64,000 bases of DNA from Raineya orbicola (GCF_002843425.1 NZ_NKXO01000002.1:1-64000); one strand, 5' to 3'; positions 45,150-52,916 are shown, counted from the stretch's first letter. Notes: generated from the sequence alone by a model not told the origin. A program made the numbers and translations.

Positions 45150-46013
45150 TTATTCTATTTTTTCAACCGTTATACCACAAGAAAGCATTTGAGAACCGTA
45201 GTAAGGGTTTTTAATGGCATTTTCTTTGCTCAACCAATTAGCACCTTTACCATTGTTTGCCATTGGGCAATGTTGGTAATAGGTAGGCGTTTCTTGTTTA
45301 GAAGCTTTCAAGAGTTGATACATATTATCTGATAAAGTATTGAAATGGTCACGCTGATGTCCCACATCTTTGGTTTCTTCAATGTGTTCGGTATCAAATA
45401 CTAAATCTTTCATTACCTTCATCCAAACGATATGCTCTTCATTAGAAAGTTTGTTCATCTGCACGGCATTAAGAGCATTGAGTAGTTCTTTTGCTTTGGC
45501 AGAAGCCAAATTGCCATCAGATTTTACCAAAGCGTCTTTTAATGCGAAGTAGTTTTCAAAAACTGATTTGAGTTGATTTACTACTTGCTTTGTTTCATTT
45601 GACTTGTTTGTTGCTCCTTCGTGATTGTACTTAGAATGGTCGTCAATCGTTTCTACTTTTACCATTTCTGATTTTTTCACACGGTCGTATTGACAACATT
45701 CTGGAAGTTTAGCATACACATCATCAGGAGCAAGAAATTGGTCGCTATCGTACCCTGCCAAAGCAATACGCTTTAAGATTTCGACTTGACTGGTCTTGCT
45801 TGGGTCGTAGGTTAAAGTAGCCATTTTGGTATCTTTGTTCCAATCTACCTGTGCTACTTTCTTAATGTTTCCTGCTTTTTCAATGGTCGTTTCACACATA
45901 CCACAGTTACCGTAAATTTTTACGCTTTCGGTTTTAGCGTTTTTGATTTGAGCGTTACACGCTGTGAACGATAGCAATAGCGTAATTGCCATCAATATTT
46001 TTATTGATTTCAT
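45150..46013 (-). CDS. DUF3347 lipoprotein with heavy-metal-associated domain
   Basis: A 287-residue lipoprotein. The lipobox SFTAC gives Cys19. Next is an HMA domain (about 28-98) with Cys37 and Cys40 in NCGMCETTIEKAG, and then a DUF3347 helical domain (about 145-225), a helical bundle found beside copper efflux and CusB-like proteins, with a C-terminal HCPMANNGKGANWLS segment holding further His/Cys/Met. It should bind copper in the periplasm on the inner or outer membrane. It lies between the Cys-rich small gene (94-base gap) and the AraC-type regulator (no gap). Lipoprotein status is strongly supported by the short hydrophobic core and the Cys. Confidence 0.87.
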   Translation of the reverse strand: MKSIKILMAITLLLSFTACNAQIKNAKTESVKIYGNCGMCETTIEKAGNIKKVAQVDWNKDTKMATLTYDPSKTSQVEILKRIALAGYDSDQFLAPDDVYAKLPECCQYDRVKKSEMVKVETIDDHSKYNHEGATNKSNETKQVVNQLKSVFENYFALKDALVKSDGNLASAKAKELLNALNAVQMNKLSNEEHIVWMKVMKDLVFDTEHIEETKDVGHQRDHFNTLSDNMYQLLKASKQETPTYYQHCPMANNGKGANWLSKENAIKNPYYGSQMLSCGITVEKIE

Positions 46014-46107
46014 ATTTTTAAAAATTAAATGTTTAACGAATAATAGAATTTGTAAGCAAGAAAAATGCTTTCAATTAGTCAGACCTATTGCTGTCAAGGT
46101 AATAAAA

Positions 46108-46479
46108 TTAGCCTATTTTGGGCGGTTGCCAAATTGAAAGAAAGCCTGATGAATAATAGGTGTCTTGATAATAAAAGTTAGGCTTATTAACGATTATTGT
46201 AATTCCTGAAAAACCATCAAAAAAAGGAATTGTAAAGTTTGTACAATTAGTCGGACAATGACAAGCTGGGTTTCCGCATTTCCCATCACAATCTTTACTG
46301 TGTTTACCACATTGTCCTTTTTCTGTGTCGCAACAATCTTTCTTTTCCGTTTCCGTATTAGATTTTTTGGTGCAAGTATTTTCTAAGTTTTCAGATTTTG
46401 ACCCACAAGCATAAGTATCTGTTGGAGTCAAAGAGAAACCAATCAGGGTTAATAATGCTATGTAAAAAAATCTTGTCAT
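46108..46479 (-). CDS. Small secreted cysteine-rich protein, first gene of the copper operon
   Basis: A 123-residue protein with a signal peptide (1-24, ending YACG) and a mature part unusually rich in Cys and His: a C-C-D-x(6)-C-G-K-H-x(4)-C-x(3)-C-G-x(3)-C-H-C-P pattern between about 49 and 77. I do not recognise a named family. Its place as first gene of a copper operon makes a copper-binding or copper-buffering role likely (inference). The C-terminal part has aromatic strands and ends WQPPKIG. The gene is preceded by a TACCTTTG element 15 bases upstream of its ATG. Similar proteins appear in Bacteroidota next to copper genes, as far as I recall. Confidence 0.7.
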   Translation of the reverse strand: MTRFFYIALLTLIGFSLTPTDTYACGSKSENLENTCTKKSNTETEKKDCCDTEKGQCGKHSKDCDGKCGNPACHCPTNCTNFTIPFFDGFSGITIIVNKPNFYYQDTYYSSGFLSIWQPPKIG

Positions 46480-46493
46480 AATTTTTATAAACG

Positions 46494-46501
46494 CAAAGGT
46501 A
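46494..46501 (-). promoter_or_regulatory. -7 element for the copper operon
   Basis: On the minus strand: TACCTTTG, an exact TAnnTTTG match, with a TTG 15 bases upstream (short spacing). Only 14 bases separate it from the ATG at 46479, so the leader would be very short. Regulation by the AraC-type protein is possible. Confidence 0.45.
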
Positions 46502-46622
46502 CAAATTTTATTCTGTCAAGCGTTGGCAAAAAACAGCTCTTTTGGTTTTTTGAACTTTGGCTTGCGTGTTGGCAAAAACCAAATGTGCTGTTTGTGCTGT
46601 CGGCTTTTTTACAATGAGGCAC

Positions 46623-46749
46623 AACGGTTCGGGGCTTTGCGATGGTGGGGCAATCGAAGCACAAATCTTCAATTTTGCACTAAAGTTCAACCGAAGAACA
46701 ACCGTTGAACTTTGCAGTTTCGCCCCACTATTGCAAAACCCTTGTTAGC
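46623..46749. repeat. attC-like long palindrome (copy C)
   Basis: A 127-base imperfect palindrome. Outer arms TTTGCGATGGTGGGGC (46636-46651) and GCCCCACTATTGCAAA (46722-46737) pair at 14 of 16 positions; an inner perfect hairpin AAAGTTCAAC / GTTGAACTTT lies at 46682-46713. Its right edge is GTTAGC (46744-46749). It shares CAATCGAAGCAC with copy B. It lies between the copper operon and the SMR gene. Confidence 0.7.
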
Positions 46750-46759
46750 GGCTGGCATT

Positions 46760-47089
46760 TTAGTGTGCTGCTGATTTTGAGAAAAAATTTATTACGATAA
46801 CTCCTGTCACAATTAAAATAATTCCAATAATTGCTGGAATGTCTAACGATTGCTTAAATACCACAACCGAAATTATAGCTGTCAAGACAATTCCTAAACC
46901 ACCCCAAATTGCATAAGCTATTCCCAAAGGAATGGATTTTAAAGCTTGCGATAAAAAGAAAAAGGAAGCAATATATGCCACAATTGTTATCGCTGTTGGC
47001 AATAATTTTGAAAAACCGTCTGATGCTTTCATAAAGCTCGAACCTACAACTTCAAGTACGATTGCTAATGATAAAAATAAATATTTCAT
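46760..47089 (-). CDS. Small multidrug resistance (SMR) efflux transporter
   Basis: A 109-residue inner-membrane protein with four transmembrane helices (about 2-22, 28-50, 56-78, 84-104), of the SMR (EmrE/QacE/SugE) family. The family marks are the start MKYLFLSLAIVLEVVGSSFM with the membrane-embedded Glu13 that couples proton and substrate movement, and SIPLGIAYAIWGGLGIVLTA with its G-I-A-Y-A-x-W-x-G pattern. It should export quaternary ammonium or similar cations. It lies 11 bases from palindrome C and 71 bases downstream of the Crp/Fnr gene. A perfect palindrome and a TATCTTTG element lie just upstream, so it likely has its own activator-controlled promoter. Confidence 0.92.
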   Translation of the reverse strand: MKYLFLSLAIVLEVVGSSFMKASDGFSKLLPTAITIVAYIASFFFLSQALKSIPLGIAYAIWGGLGIVLTAIISVVVFKQSLDIPAIIGIILIVTGVIVINFFSKSAAH

Positions 47090-47111
47090 TGTTCTTTTGT
47101 TTTAACTGATG

Positions 47112-47119
47112 CAAAGATA
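47112..47119 (-). promoter_or_regulatory. SMR gene -7 promoter element
   Basis: On the minus strand: TATCTTTG, an exact match to TAnnTTTG, 22 bases before the ATG at 47089. There is no TTTG at the -33 distance, as expected for a promoter that depends on an activator bound at the palindrome at 47140-47157. Confidence 0.6.
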
Positions 47120-47139
47120 CAAAAATTAAAAAGTGCTTT

Positions 47140-47157
47140 TTTTGACAAATGTCAAAA
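47140..47157. promoter_or_regulatory. Crp/Fnr-type operator (perfect 18-bp palindrome)
   Basis: TTTTGACA-AA-TGTCAAAA is a perfect palindrome of the TTGAC-N4-GTCAA form, close to the Fnr consensus. Its centre is about 41.5 bases upstream of the transcription start predicted from the TATCTTTG element, the classic class II activator position. It lies 3 bases past the stop of the Crp/Fnr gene. Confidence 0.65.
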
Positions 47158-47160
47158 TCG

Positions 47161-47721
47161 TTATTTCTTTCTAATACGGCTCAATGTTTCTTGCGAAATA
47201 CCCAAATAAGAAGCAATATGTCCTAAAGAAATTCTTTGCAAAGCTTCGGGTTGGTTTTTCAAAAGCCAATGATAACGCTGTTCTGCGGTATGTGTTTGTA
47301 ATAAAAAAGAACGTTCCTCTAAAATTTTGCAATATTCTTCTGCCATTTTTCTACCAATCGTATTCATTTCCTGCGATGATTTGTAGAAACTTTCAAGGTC
47401 ATTGCTTGAGATATAATATAAAGTGGTGTCTTCTAAAAACTGAATGTTTTCAATTGAAGGTTGGCTAAAAAATAATGGCATTACTGAACCTAAAATTCCG
47501 CTCTCAAAACCAAACCAAACATTAATTTCTCTTTCATTGATATTATAAAACGAACGAACAAGCCCTTTTTCAATTACGAATAAACTTGAAACAATTTGTC
47601 CTTCTTTGAGCAAAAAATCGCCTTTTTGTTTTATCAGACTTTTAATTTTTTCGTTAAGTTCTGTTTCGATTTCAGAGGTCAGATTTCCGTATTTTTTAAG
47701 TTGTTTTATGAGAGGGTTCAT
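47161..47721 (-). CDS. Crp/Fnr-family transcriptional regulator
   Basis: A 186-residue regulator with a cyclic-nucleotide-binding-like fold (about 20-120; KGDFLLKEGQIVSSLFVIEKG is the start) and a helix-turn-helix at the C terminus, RISLGHIASYLGISQETLSR. The recognition helix E-T-L-S-R matches the E-x-x-S-R contacts that E. coli Fnr makes with TTGA. No Fe-S-binding cysteines are seen, so it is not an oxygen sensor of the Fnr kind. It lies upstream of the SMR gene in the same direction and next to a matching palindrome, so it likely regulates that gene (inference). A canonical promoter (47770-47805) precedes it. Confidence 0.88.
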   Translation of the reverse strand: MNPLIKQLKKYGNLTSEIETELNEKIKSLIKQKGDFLLKEGQIVSSLFVIEKGLVRSFYNINEREINVWFGFESGILGSVMPLFFSQPSIENIQFLEDTTLYYISSNDLESFYKSSQEMNTIGRKMAEEYCKILEERSFLLQTHTAEQRYHWLLKNQPEALQRISLGHIASYLGISQETLSRIRKK

Positions 47722-47769
47722 TCTTTGTACGGTGTTGGTTTATGCTTGCCGCTAACTTATAAATATACG

Positions 47770-47805
47770 CAAATATACAAGTATATTTTTGAAATTCCAA
47801 AAAAA
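47770..47805 (-). promoter_or_regulatory. Promoter of the Crp/Fnr gene
   Basis: On the minus strand: TTTTTTTG (47805-47798), a 20-base spacer, TATATTTG (47777-47770), a canonical Bacteroidota promoter. Between it and the ATG lies GCTAAC (47751-47756), the right-hand edge of the module, so the promoter is outside the module edge. Confidence 0.65.
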
Positions 47806-48231
47806 CGAAAAAATTTTCTTTATTCAAAATCAAAATAGTTATACAAAAAAGAAACACATAGATGAAACTTTTTCAAACAGGCAGGGCAATATTTAGACAA
47901 TTCAATTACGCAGTGCTATTTTTGTGTAGCGGACTGTCGTTTTGAAGTCTTATTATCCTAAAAGTTCTTGGATAAATCGAATATCTGCTCTTATTTTGGC
48001 AAAAACTTTCTGTATCTAATTTAATTAAAAATATCTTTTTAAATAAGCCAGATAAGAAAATGAACCCTTAACGTATTAAGATAAATAGCTGCTTGCTAAT
48101 TACTTTGGGGTTAACATACCGAGAAAATTGCTTGAAAAGTGAGATACATTCCAAAAATACTTAGAAATTTGGGTCAACGAAAACTTTTGCAATAATACTT
48201 TCGTTAATTAGAAGCTGAAAAAACAATTTTT
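47806..48231. other. Gene-free stretch at the right edge of the accessory island
   Basis: About 425 bases with no convincing gene, no tRNA-like fold and no strong hairpin. The only short frame, 47862-47945 (27 codons), has no similarity I can recognise. AT-rich and irregular; it may be a remnant left by the island's arrival. Confidence 0.5.
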
Positions 48232-48870
48232 ATGAAACTTACAAAAACTTTCTGGATAATTTTCTTGTTGGGATTTACTTTGCAAATACAAGCCCAACAG
48301 ATTATTCTAACAGGTATGCTCATTGATAAAGAAAGCAAAGCACCTGTATCGGGGGTACGAGTAATAAATTACACTGCTAGTCGTGGTACAATTTCTAATG
48401 ATAAAGGAATATTTAGTTTACGTGTAAATGCAGGCGATAGCCTTGTCATTCGTTCTGTTAATTACCGAACTGCCTTTTACAAAGTACCTACTAATCAGGA
48501 AGAGGCTTATTCGGTTGTTTTACCTTTGGAGGAAGCCGTAGAAACCATTGCTCCTATTCAGGTTTTTCCTTATTCCGATGAGCATACTTTCCGAGAGGCA
48601 TTTTTGAACATGGAAACCGAAACTGAAGAGACAAAGGCTATGCGAGAAAATTTAGACAAAGGCAAAATGTTAGATGCTTCTCGTCAGATGGCTCAAGATG
48701 GTCAAAATGCCTCCCAACAACAACTACAAATGCAATCAATGAAGCCTGTAACTAATAGTTCCTTACCTACACTTAATATTTTCAGTCCTTCGGCTTGGCG
48801 AGAGTTCAAAAGACAACTGAAAGAAAGTAAAAATAAAAAAGAAAGGCAAGAAAAAAACTATAAGAACTAA
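48232..48870 (+). CDS. Carboxypeptidase-regulatory-like domain protein
   Basis: A 212-residue secreted protein with a signal peptide (1-22, ending IQAQ) and a carboxypeptidase-D regulatory-like domain (about 23-105), seen in ILTGMLIDKESKAPVSGVRV and SNDKGIFSLRVNAGDSLVIR, the fold that also begins TonB-dependent receptors. The C-terminal half is acidic then Gln-rich and basic (about 130-212, ending RQLKESKNKKERQEKNYKN), without a barrel. The role is unknown; it may be a plug-type or scaffolding protein in the periplasm. It is convergent with purQ, with a terminator between. It is the first gene after the accessory island. Confidence 0.8.
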   Translation: MKLTKTFWIIFLLGFTLQIQAQQIILTGMLIDKESKAPVSGVRVINYTASRGTISNDKGIFSLRVNAGDSLVIRSVNYRTAFYKVPTNQEEAYSVVLPLEEAVETIAPIQVFPYSDEHTFREAFLNMETETEETKAMRENLDKGKMLDASRQMAQDGQNASQQQLQMQSMKPVTNSSLPTLNIFSPSAWREFKRQLKESKNKKERQEKNYKN

Positions 48871-48907
48871 GAAAACCTTAATTTTTTGAACGTAAGTAGT
48901 TAAAAAA

Positions 48908-48930
48908 AACTATCTCACAGCGAGATAGTT
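48908..48930. terminator. Terminator at the end of purQ
   Basis: A 9-bp stem AACTATCTC / GAGATAGTT with a 5-base loop that overlaps the purQ stop codon; A-run on one side and T-rich on the other, so it can serve both convergent genes. Confidence 0.7.
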
Positions 48931-49604
48931 TCAATAATGCTTTTGAGTAAAAATTCGCCGTCAGTATTTCCAAGCAGAGCATTGGAGGCTCTTTCAGGGT
49001 GAGGCATCATTCCCATAACATTGCCCTTTTTGTTGCAAATACCTGCGATGTTTTCCAAAGAGCCATTAGGGTTAGCGTCTTTGGTGATATTTCCGTTTTC
49101 ATCACAATACCTGAAAATTACTTGTCCATTGGCTAAAATTTCTTGTAGCTCTTTTTCGGGGGCATAGAAGCGTCCTTCGCCGTGGGCAATAGGAATTTTG
49201 TAGGCTTTTTTGCGAGGTAATTTATAAGTAATGAGTGTATCATCGTTTTGTGGGCGAATAAATACGTTTTTGCAAATGTATTTTTGTGAAGTGTTTTTAA
49301 GCAAAACACCGGGCAAAAGTCCCGCTTCGGTAAGTATCTGAAAGCCGTTGCAAATGCCTAAAACAAAGCCCCCTTTTTCAGCAAAATCAACAATTTCACT
49401 CATAATAGGCGAAAAGCGAGCAATTGCCCCTGTACGCAGATAATCTCCATACGAAAAACCGCCAGGTAAGACAATAAAATCACAGCCCTGTAAGTTTTTT
49501 TCTTTGTGCCAAAGTTTCACGACTTTTTGCCCTAAATTTTCAAGGGCATCAACCATATCGTCATCGCAATTAGAGCCGGGAAAAACAACTACACCAAATT
49601 TCAT
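48915..49604 (-). CDS. purQ: Phosphoribosylformylglycinamidine synthase subunit PurQ
   Basis: A 229-residue class I glutamine amidotransferase that gives ammonia to PurL in purine synthesis. The start block is [16 protein letters not shown]; the catalytic Cys is in GICNGFQIL, and the His/Glu pair is in [12 protein letters not shown]. The frame extends upstream to 49772, but the family starts at the ATG at 49604. It is a separate small subunit, as in Bacteroidota and Gram-positives with PurS-PurL-PurQ. purL and purS are not in the window. The terminator overlaps its stop. The + strand neighbour aroQ is divergent, with a 102-base gap. Confidence 0.95.
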   Translation of the reverse strand: MKFGVVVFPGSNCDDDMVDALENLGQKVVKLWHKEKNLQGCDFIVLPGGFSYGDYLRTGAIARFSPIMSEIVDFAEKGGFVLGICNGFQILTEAGLLPGVLLKNTSQKYICKNVFIRPQNDDTLITYKLPRKKAYKIPIAHGEGRFYAPEKELQEILANGQVIFRYCDENGNITKDANPNGSLENIAGICNKKGNVMGMMPHPERASNALLGNTDGEFLLKSIIETISL

Positions 49605-49706
49605 TGCCGAAAAAATTTTTTCGCAATATACAGAAATCCGAATTTTATGCGGAAATTTAAGGCAAATTTTCAAGCAATTTTTTTCTTGTTTTTGTGTTAA
49701 TAGCTT

Positions 49707-50132
49707 ATGTCTATGCAAATAGAAATTGTCAATGGGGCAAACCTGAACCTTTTGGGCAAAAGAGAACCGCATATCTACGGCTCGGAAACTTTTGAGGCAT
49801 ATTTGGAAAAGTTACGGGAAAAATACCCACAAGTAGAAATTGGTTACTTTCAATCAAATATTGAAGGTGAGCTTATCAATCGTTTGCACGAAGTAGGTTT
49901 TTCGGCAAAAGGTATTATCTTGAATGCAGGAGCATATACGCACACTTCCATTGCCCTTGCTGATGCTATTCGGTCTATAAAAACGCCTGTGATAGAAGTA
50001 CATATTTCTAATATTTTTGCTCGCGAGCCTTTTCGCCACAAGAGTTATATTTCTATGGTTTCGGTAGGAATTATTTCGGGCTTGGGCTTGCAGGGCTATG
50101 ATTTGGCAATTGAATATTTTTTGAATTCTTGA
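49707..50132 (+). CDS. aroQ: Type II 3-dehydroquinate dehydratase
   Basis: A 141-residue enzyme of the shikimate pathway. The marks are [17 protein letters not shown] (with the catalytic Tyr in IYG), the block [16 protein letters not shown] and [19 protein letters not shown], where the His is the catalytic acid and the Arg and Ser bind substrate. Length fits the dodecameric type II enzymes. Start could be at 49707 or at the second ATG, 49713. It is followed at 13 bases by rdgB, and the chain rdgB, lgt, amn, DUF433 continues on the same strand, so it is likely the first gene of a long transcript. Confidence 0.95.
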   Translation: MSMQIEIVNGANLNLLGKREPHIYGSETFEAYLEKLREKYPQVEIGYFQSNIEGELINRLHEVGFSAKGIILNAGAYTHTSIALADAIRSIKTPVIEVHISNIFAREPFRHKSYISMVSVGIISGLGLQGYDLAIEYFLNS

Positions 50133-50145
50133 ATTTTTCATAAAA

Positions 50146-50733
50146 ATGAAAATTTGTTTTGCAACTAATAATCAGCATAAAATTGCAGAAGTACAAGCGA
50201 TTGTCGGTAATCAATTTGAGTTAGTTTCGCTTGCAGAAATTGGCTGTTTGGAAGAACTCCCTGAAACGGGGAACACATTAGAAGAAAATTCAGCCCAAAA
50301 AGCTGAATATGTTTGGCACAAATATCAAATTCCTTGTTTTGCCGATGATAGCGGTTTGGAAGTAGAAGCTCTTGCGAATGCACCTGGCGTGTATTCGGCA
50401 CGCTATGCGGGTTTGCCTAAAAATGATGAAAAAAATATTGCTTTGCTTTTACAAAACTTGCAAAACCAGCCCAATCGTAAAGCCCAATTTCGGACTTGCA
50501 TTACGCTTATTACTGCAAAAGGAAAGTGGCAATTTGAAGGCATTGTAAAAGGGGAGATTTTGCAAGAAAAACGAGGTTCAGGAGGTTTCGGCTATGACCC
50601 TGTGTTTTTGCCTGAGGGCTATAAGCAAACTTTCGCTGAAATGTCTGTACAAGATAAAAATGCAATTAGTCATAGGGCTATAGCTGTCAGAAAATTAGCA
50701 GATTTCTTGCAGGCTAATCCGTATATTTTCTGA
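50146..50733 (+). CDS. rdgB: XTP/dITP pyrophosphatase (RdgB/HAM1)
   Basis: A 195-residue nucleotide-pool cleaning enzyme that hydrolyses ITP, XTP and their deoxy forms so that damaged purines are not built into DNA or RNA. It begins with the family signature ICFATNNQHKIAEVQAIVG, and includes FADDSGLEVEALANAPGVYS, SGGFGYDPVFLPEGYKQTFA and SHRAIAVRKL near the C terminus. The ATG at 50146 is placed 13 bases after the aroQ stop, in the same direction. Nothing is odd in length or motifs. It is 59 bases before the lgt start, within the likely operon. Confidence 0.94.
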   Translation: MKICFATNNQHKIAEVQAIVGNQFELVSLAEIGCLEELPETGNTLEENSAQKAEYVWHKYQIPCFADDSGLEVEALANAPGVYSARYAGLPKNDEKNIALLLQNLQNQPNRKAQFRTCITLITAKGKWQFEGIVKGEILQEKRGSGGFGYDPVFLPEGYKQTFAEMSVQDKNAISHRAIAVRKLADFLQANPYIF

Positions 50734-50792
50734 AAGATTTGCCTTTTGACTATTTTTTTTCAAACTTTGAGGCAAAATCAAAAAAAAGATCA

Positions 50793-51899
50793 ATGCTTTC
50801 CTATATTATTTGGAACATTCACCCCGAATTTATCCGAATTGGTGATATCCGAGCCGCTTGGTACGGCTTGCTTTTTGCTTTGGCTTTCCTGGCGGGTCAG
50901 TATGTTTTAGGGAAAATTTTCAAAATTGAAGGCAAAACTGAAGACGATTTAGCGACTTTTTCGTTCTATGTTATCATTGCTACCGTAGTAGGAGCAAGGC
51001 TCGGACACGTGCTTTTCTATCAACCTGACTATTATTTTGCCCACCCACTTGATATTCTCAAGGTTTGGGAAGGCGGGCTTGCCAGCCACGGTGCCGCTAT
51101 CGGTATTTTACTTGCTGTGTATTTTTTCAGTCGTAAATATAAAGTTTCGTATTTGTGGATTTTAGATAGACTTGTAATAGTAGTAGCTCTGGGAGGTTGT
51201 TTCATACGCTTGGGTAACTTGATGAACTCTGAAATTATCGGAAAGCCTTCTAATGTGCCTTTTGCTTTTGTTTTCGCTAATCGTTGGATTGATAATGCTT
51301 TAGAAAGCTACGAAGAAAGCTATCAGATAGGCTACAAACGAAATTTCACAGAAAAAGCAGATTTCAAAGATACAACTCTCAATGGTATTAAACTTGTACC
51401 TTTGCAGGTGCATACCTATTTTGACGCTGAAAAGACCTCTGAAAGCGAAGCTAAGCAGTTTTTACAGATGAATATCCCTGTCATAGCAACTAAAAACAAA
51501 GATGTAGCCGAACATATTGTATTGAGTTCCAATCCTAAATTTCAAACTATTGAAAAAGATAAAGAAATTCAGATAAGTTGGCAGGCTTATGGTGTGCCTC
51601 GCCACCCTTCGCAACTTTATGAAAGTATTTCCAGTTTGCTTTTATTCATTTTTTTACTTGCCTTGTACTACCGTTACAAACAAAAAACCCCTGAAGGCTT
51701 GATTTTTGGACTTTTTTTGATTATCTTGTTTTCGCTAAGATTTTTGTACGAATTTCTGAAAGAAAACCAAGTAGAAGGTGAAAATGCTATACAACAAGCT
51801 ATACAACTAAATTTAGGGCAATTGCTGAGTATTCCTTTTGTACTTGTAGGTATTTGGCTTCTGGTGCGTCTGAAAACAACTAAAAAAATAGCTGTATGA
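50793..51899 (+). CDS. lgt: Prolipoprotein diacylglyceryl transferase
   Basis: A 368-residue inner-membrane enzyme that adds diacylglycerol to the lipobox Cys of prolipoproteins; the window encodes several lipoproteins that need it. Conserved parts are the RIGDIRAAWYGLLF first segment, GARLGHVLFYQPDYY, the catalytic region with HGAAIG and CFIRLGNLMNSEIIGKPS, and the HPSQLYE motif with its invariant His near residue 270. It is longer than the E. coli protein (291) because of an insert of about 85 residues (ESYEESYQIGYK to IQISWQAYG) before HPSQLYE. The ATG at 50793 is chosen, since the upstream extension to 50739 is not membrane-like. Its stop overlaps the amn start by 4 bases (ATGA). Confidence 0.93.
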   Translation: MLSYIIWNIHPEFIRIGDIRAAWYGLLFALAFLAGQYVLGKIFKIEGKTEDDLATFSFYVIIATVVGARLGHVLFYQPDYYFAHPLDILKVWEGGLASHGAAIGILLAVYFFSRKYKVSYLWILDRLVIVVALGGCFIRLGNLMNSEIIGKPSNVPFAFVFANRWIDNALESYEESYQIGYKRNFTEKADFKDTTLNGIKLVPLQVHTYFDAEKTSESEAKQFLQMNIPVIATKNKDVAEHIVLSSNPKFQTIEKDKEIQISWQAYGVPRHPSQLYESISSLLLFIFLLALYYRYKQKTPEGLIFGLFLIILFSLRFLYEFLKENQVEGENAIQQAIQLNLGQLLSIPFVLVGIWLLVRLKTTKKIAV

Positions 51900-52669
51900 A
51901 AACCAAAGAAGAAATTGTACGCGATTGGCTACCACGTTATACGGGAATGCCATTAGAACTTTTCCGTCCTTATATTTTGCTCACCAACTTTCGCAATTAC
52001 GTAGATATGTTTGCCGAAAAATTTAATGCACCTATCTATGGCGAAGAGAAACCTATGCAAGCCGTAAGTAGCGATGAACTTACGCTTATCAATTTTGGTA
52101 TGGGCAGTGCAATGGCGGCAACGGTGATGGACTTGCTTTTGGCAGTTGCCCCCAAGGCGGTTTTATTTTTGGGTAAATGTGGTGGGCTGAAACGCAAAAC
52201 CCAAGTAGGCGATATGATTTTACCTATTGCCGCTATACGTGGCGAGGGCACGAGTGCCGAATATATGCCCCCCGAAGTGCCGTCTTTGCCTTCATTCCGT
52301 TTGCTTCGTTCGGTTTCCTCAATGATAAAAAAACACGAGTTGGACTACTGGACTGGCACCGTTTATACTACCAATCGTCGTGTGTGGGAACACGATGAGG
52401 AGTTCAAAGAATATTTGCGTAAAATTCGTGCCGCCGCTATTGATATGGAAACTGCTACGATTTTCACCGTTGGTTTTATCAATGAAATTCCACGTGGGGC
52501 TTTGCTACTTGTTTCCGATAACCCGATGATTCCCGAAGGGGTAAAAACCAGTGAAAGTGATAAAAAAGTTACTGCTCAATTTGTAGAAAAGCATTTACAA
52601 ATTGGTATAGATGCTCTTTTAGAACTGGCTCATTCAGGAGAATCGGTAAAACATTTGAGGTGGGATTAA
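51896..52669 (+). CDS. amn: AMP nucleosidase (short form)
   Basis: A 257-residue member of the purine nucleoside phosphorylase superfamily, of the short AMP nucleosidase type found in Bacteroidota; it splits AMP into adenine and ribose 5-phosphate. It has the LINFGMGSAMAATVMDLLL phosphate-binding region, VLFLGKCGGLKRKTQVGD and IDMETATIF (base and ribose binding), and a final LLVSDNP block with Asp. It lacks the N-terminal AMN domain of the E. coli enzyme. The start overlaps the lgt stop (ATGA), so translation is coupled. The 14-base gap to the DUF433 gene suggests the transcript continues. Confidence 0.9.
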   Translation: MKTKEEIVRDWLPRYTGMPLELFRPYILLTNFRNYVDMFAEKFNAPIYGEEKPMQAVSSDELTLINFGMGSAMAATVMDLLLAVAPKAVLFLGKCGGLKRKTQVGDMILPIAAIRGEGTSAEYMPPEVPSLPSFRLLRSVSSMIKKHELDYWTGTVYTTNRRVWEHDEEFKEYLRKIRAAAIDMETATIFTVGFINEIPRGALLLVSDNPMIPEGVKTSESDKKVTAQFVEKHLQIGIDALLELAHSGESVKHLRWD

Positions 52670-52682
52670 ATTAAGTTGGCTT

Positions 52683-52916
52683 ATGGAAGTGAAAGTTTTG
52701 CACATAGACCCTGAAATTTTAGGTGGTACTCCTGTTTTTTATGGCACAAGAGTACCTATAAAAAACCTCTTTGATTATTTGGAAACAGGGGAAACCATTG
52801 AAACTTTTTTAGAAGATTTTGAGGGAGTAAAAAGAGAACAGGTCATAAAATTATTGGAAACTTCACAAAAACTCATAGAGTCATCAACAGCTATTCTTTA
52901 TGAGAATCTTACTTGA
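52683..52916 (+). CDS. DUF433-family antitoxin-like protein
   Basis: A 77-residue protein of the DUF433 family, whose members form a winged helix-turn-helix and are often paired with a PIN-like toxin as antitoxin. The visible signature is IDPEILGGTPVFYGTRVPIK (about 8-27) followed by FDYLETGETIETFLEDFEGV. The next gene starts 17 bases before this stop, so the two reading frames overlap and are translated together, as expected of a toxin-antitoxin pair. It is downstream of amn in the same direction. It is the natural first partner of the pair, probably also a repressor of the operon (inference). Confidence 0.88.
   Translation: MEVKVLHIDPEILGGTPVFYGTRVPIKNLFDYLETGETIETFLEDFEGVKREQVIKLLETSQKLIESSTAILYENLT

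Noticed and set aside
40335-47756. Calling the island a classical class 1-type integron.
   Set aside because: No integrase gene, no attI, and the core sequence GTTAGC differs from the standard GTTRRRY; only the palindrome layout and cassette-like modules support a relationship.
47862-47945. A 27-codon frame in the gap after the Crp/Fnr gene.
   Set aside because: Too short, no recognisable motif, no promoter with correct spacing.
11449-48017. A shared 15-base string AAACTTTCTGTATCT upstream of the OmpA gene (about 11449) and of the gene at 48232 (about 48002).
   Set aside because: A 15-base match between two places is expected by chance in an AT-rich window of this length; no other conserved context was found.
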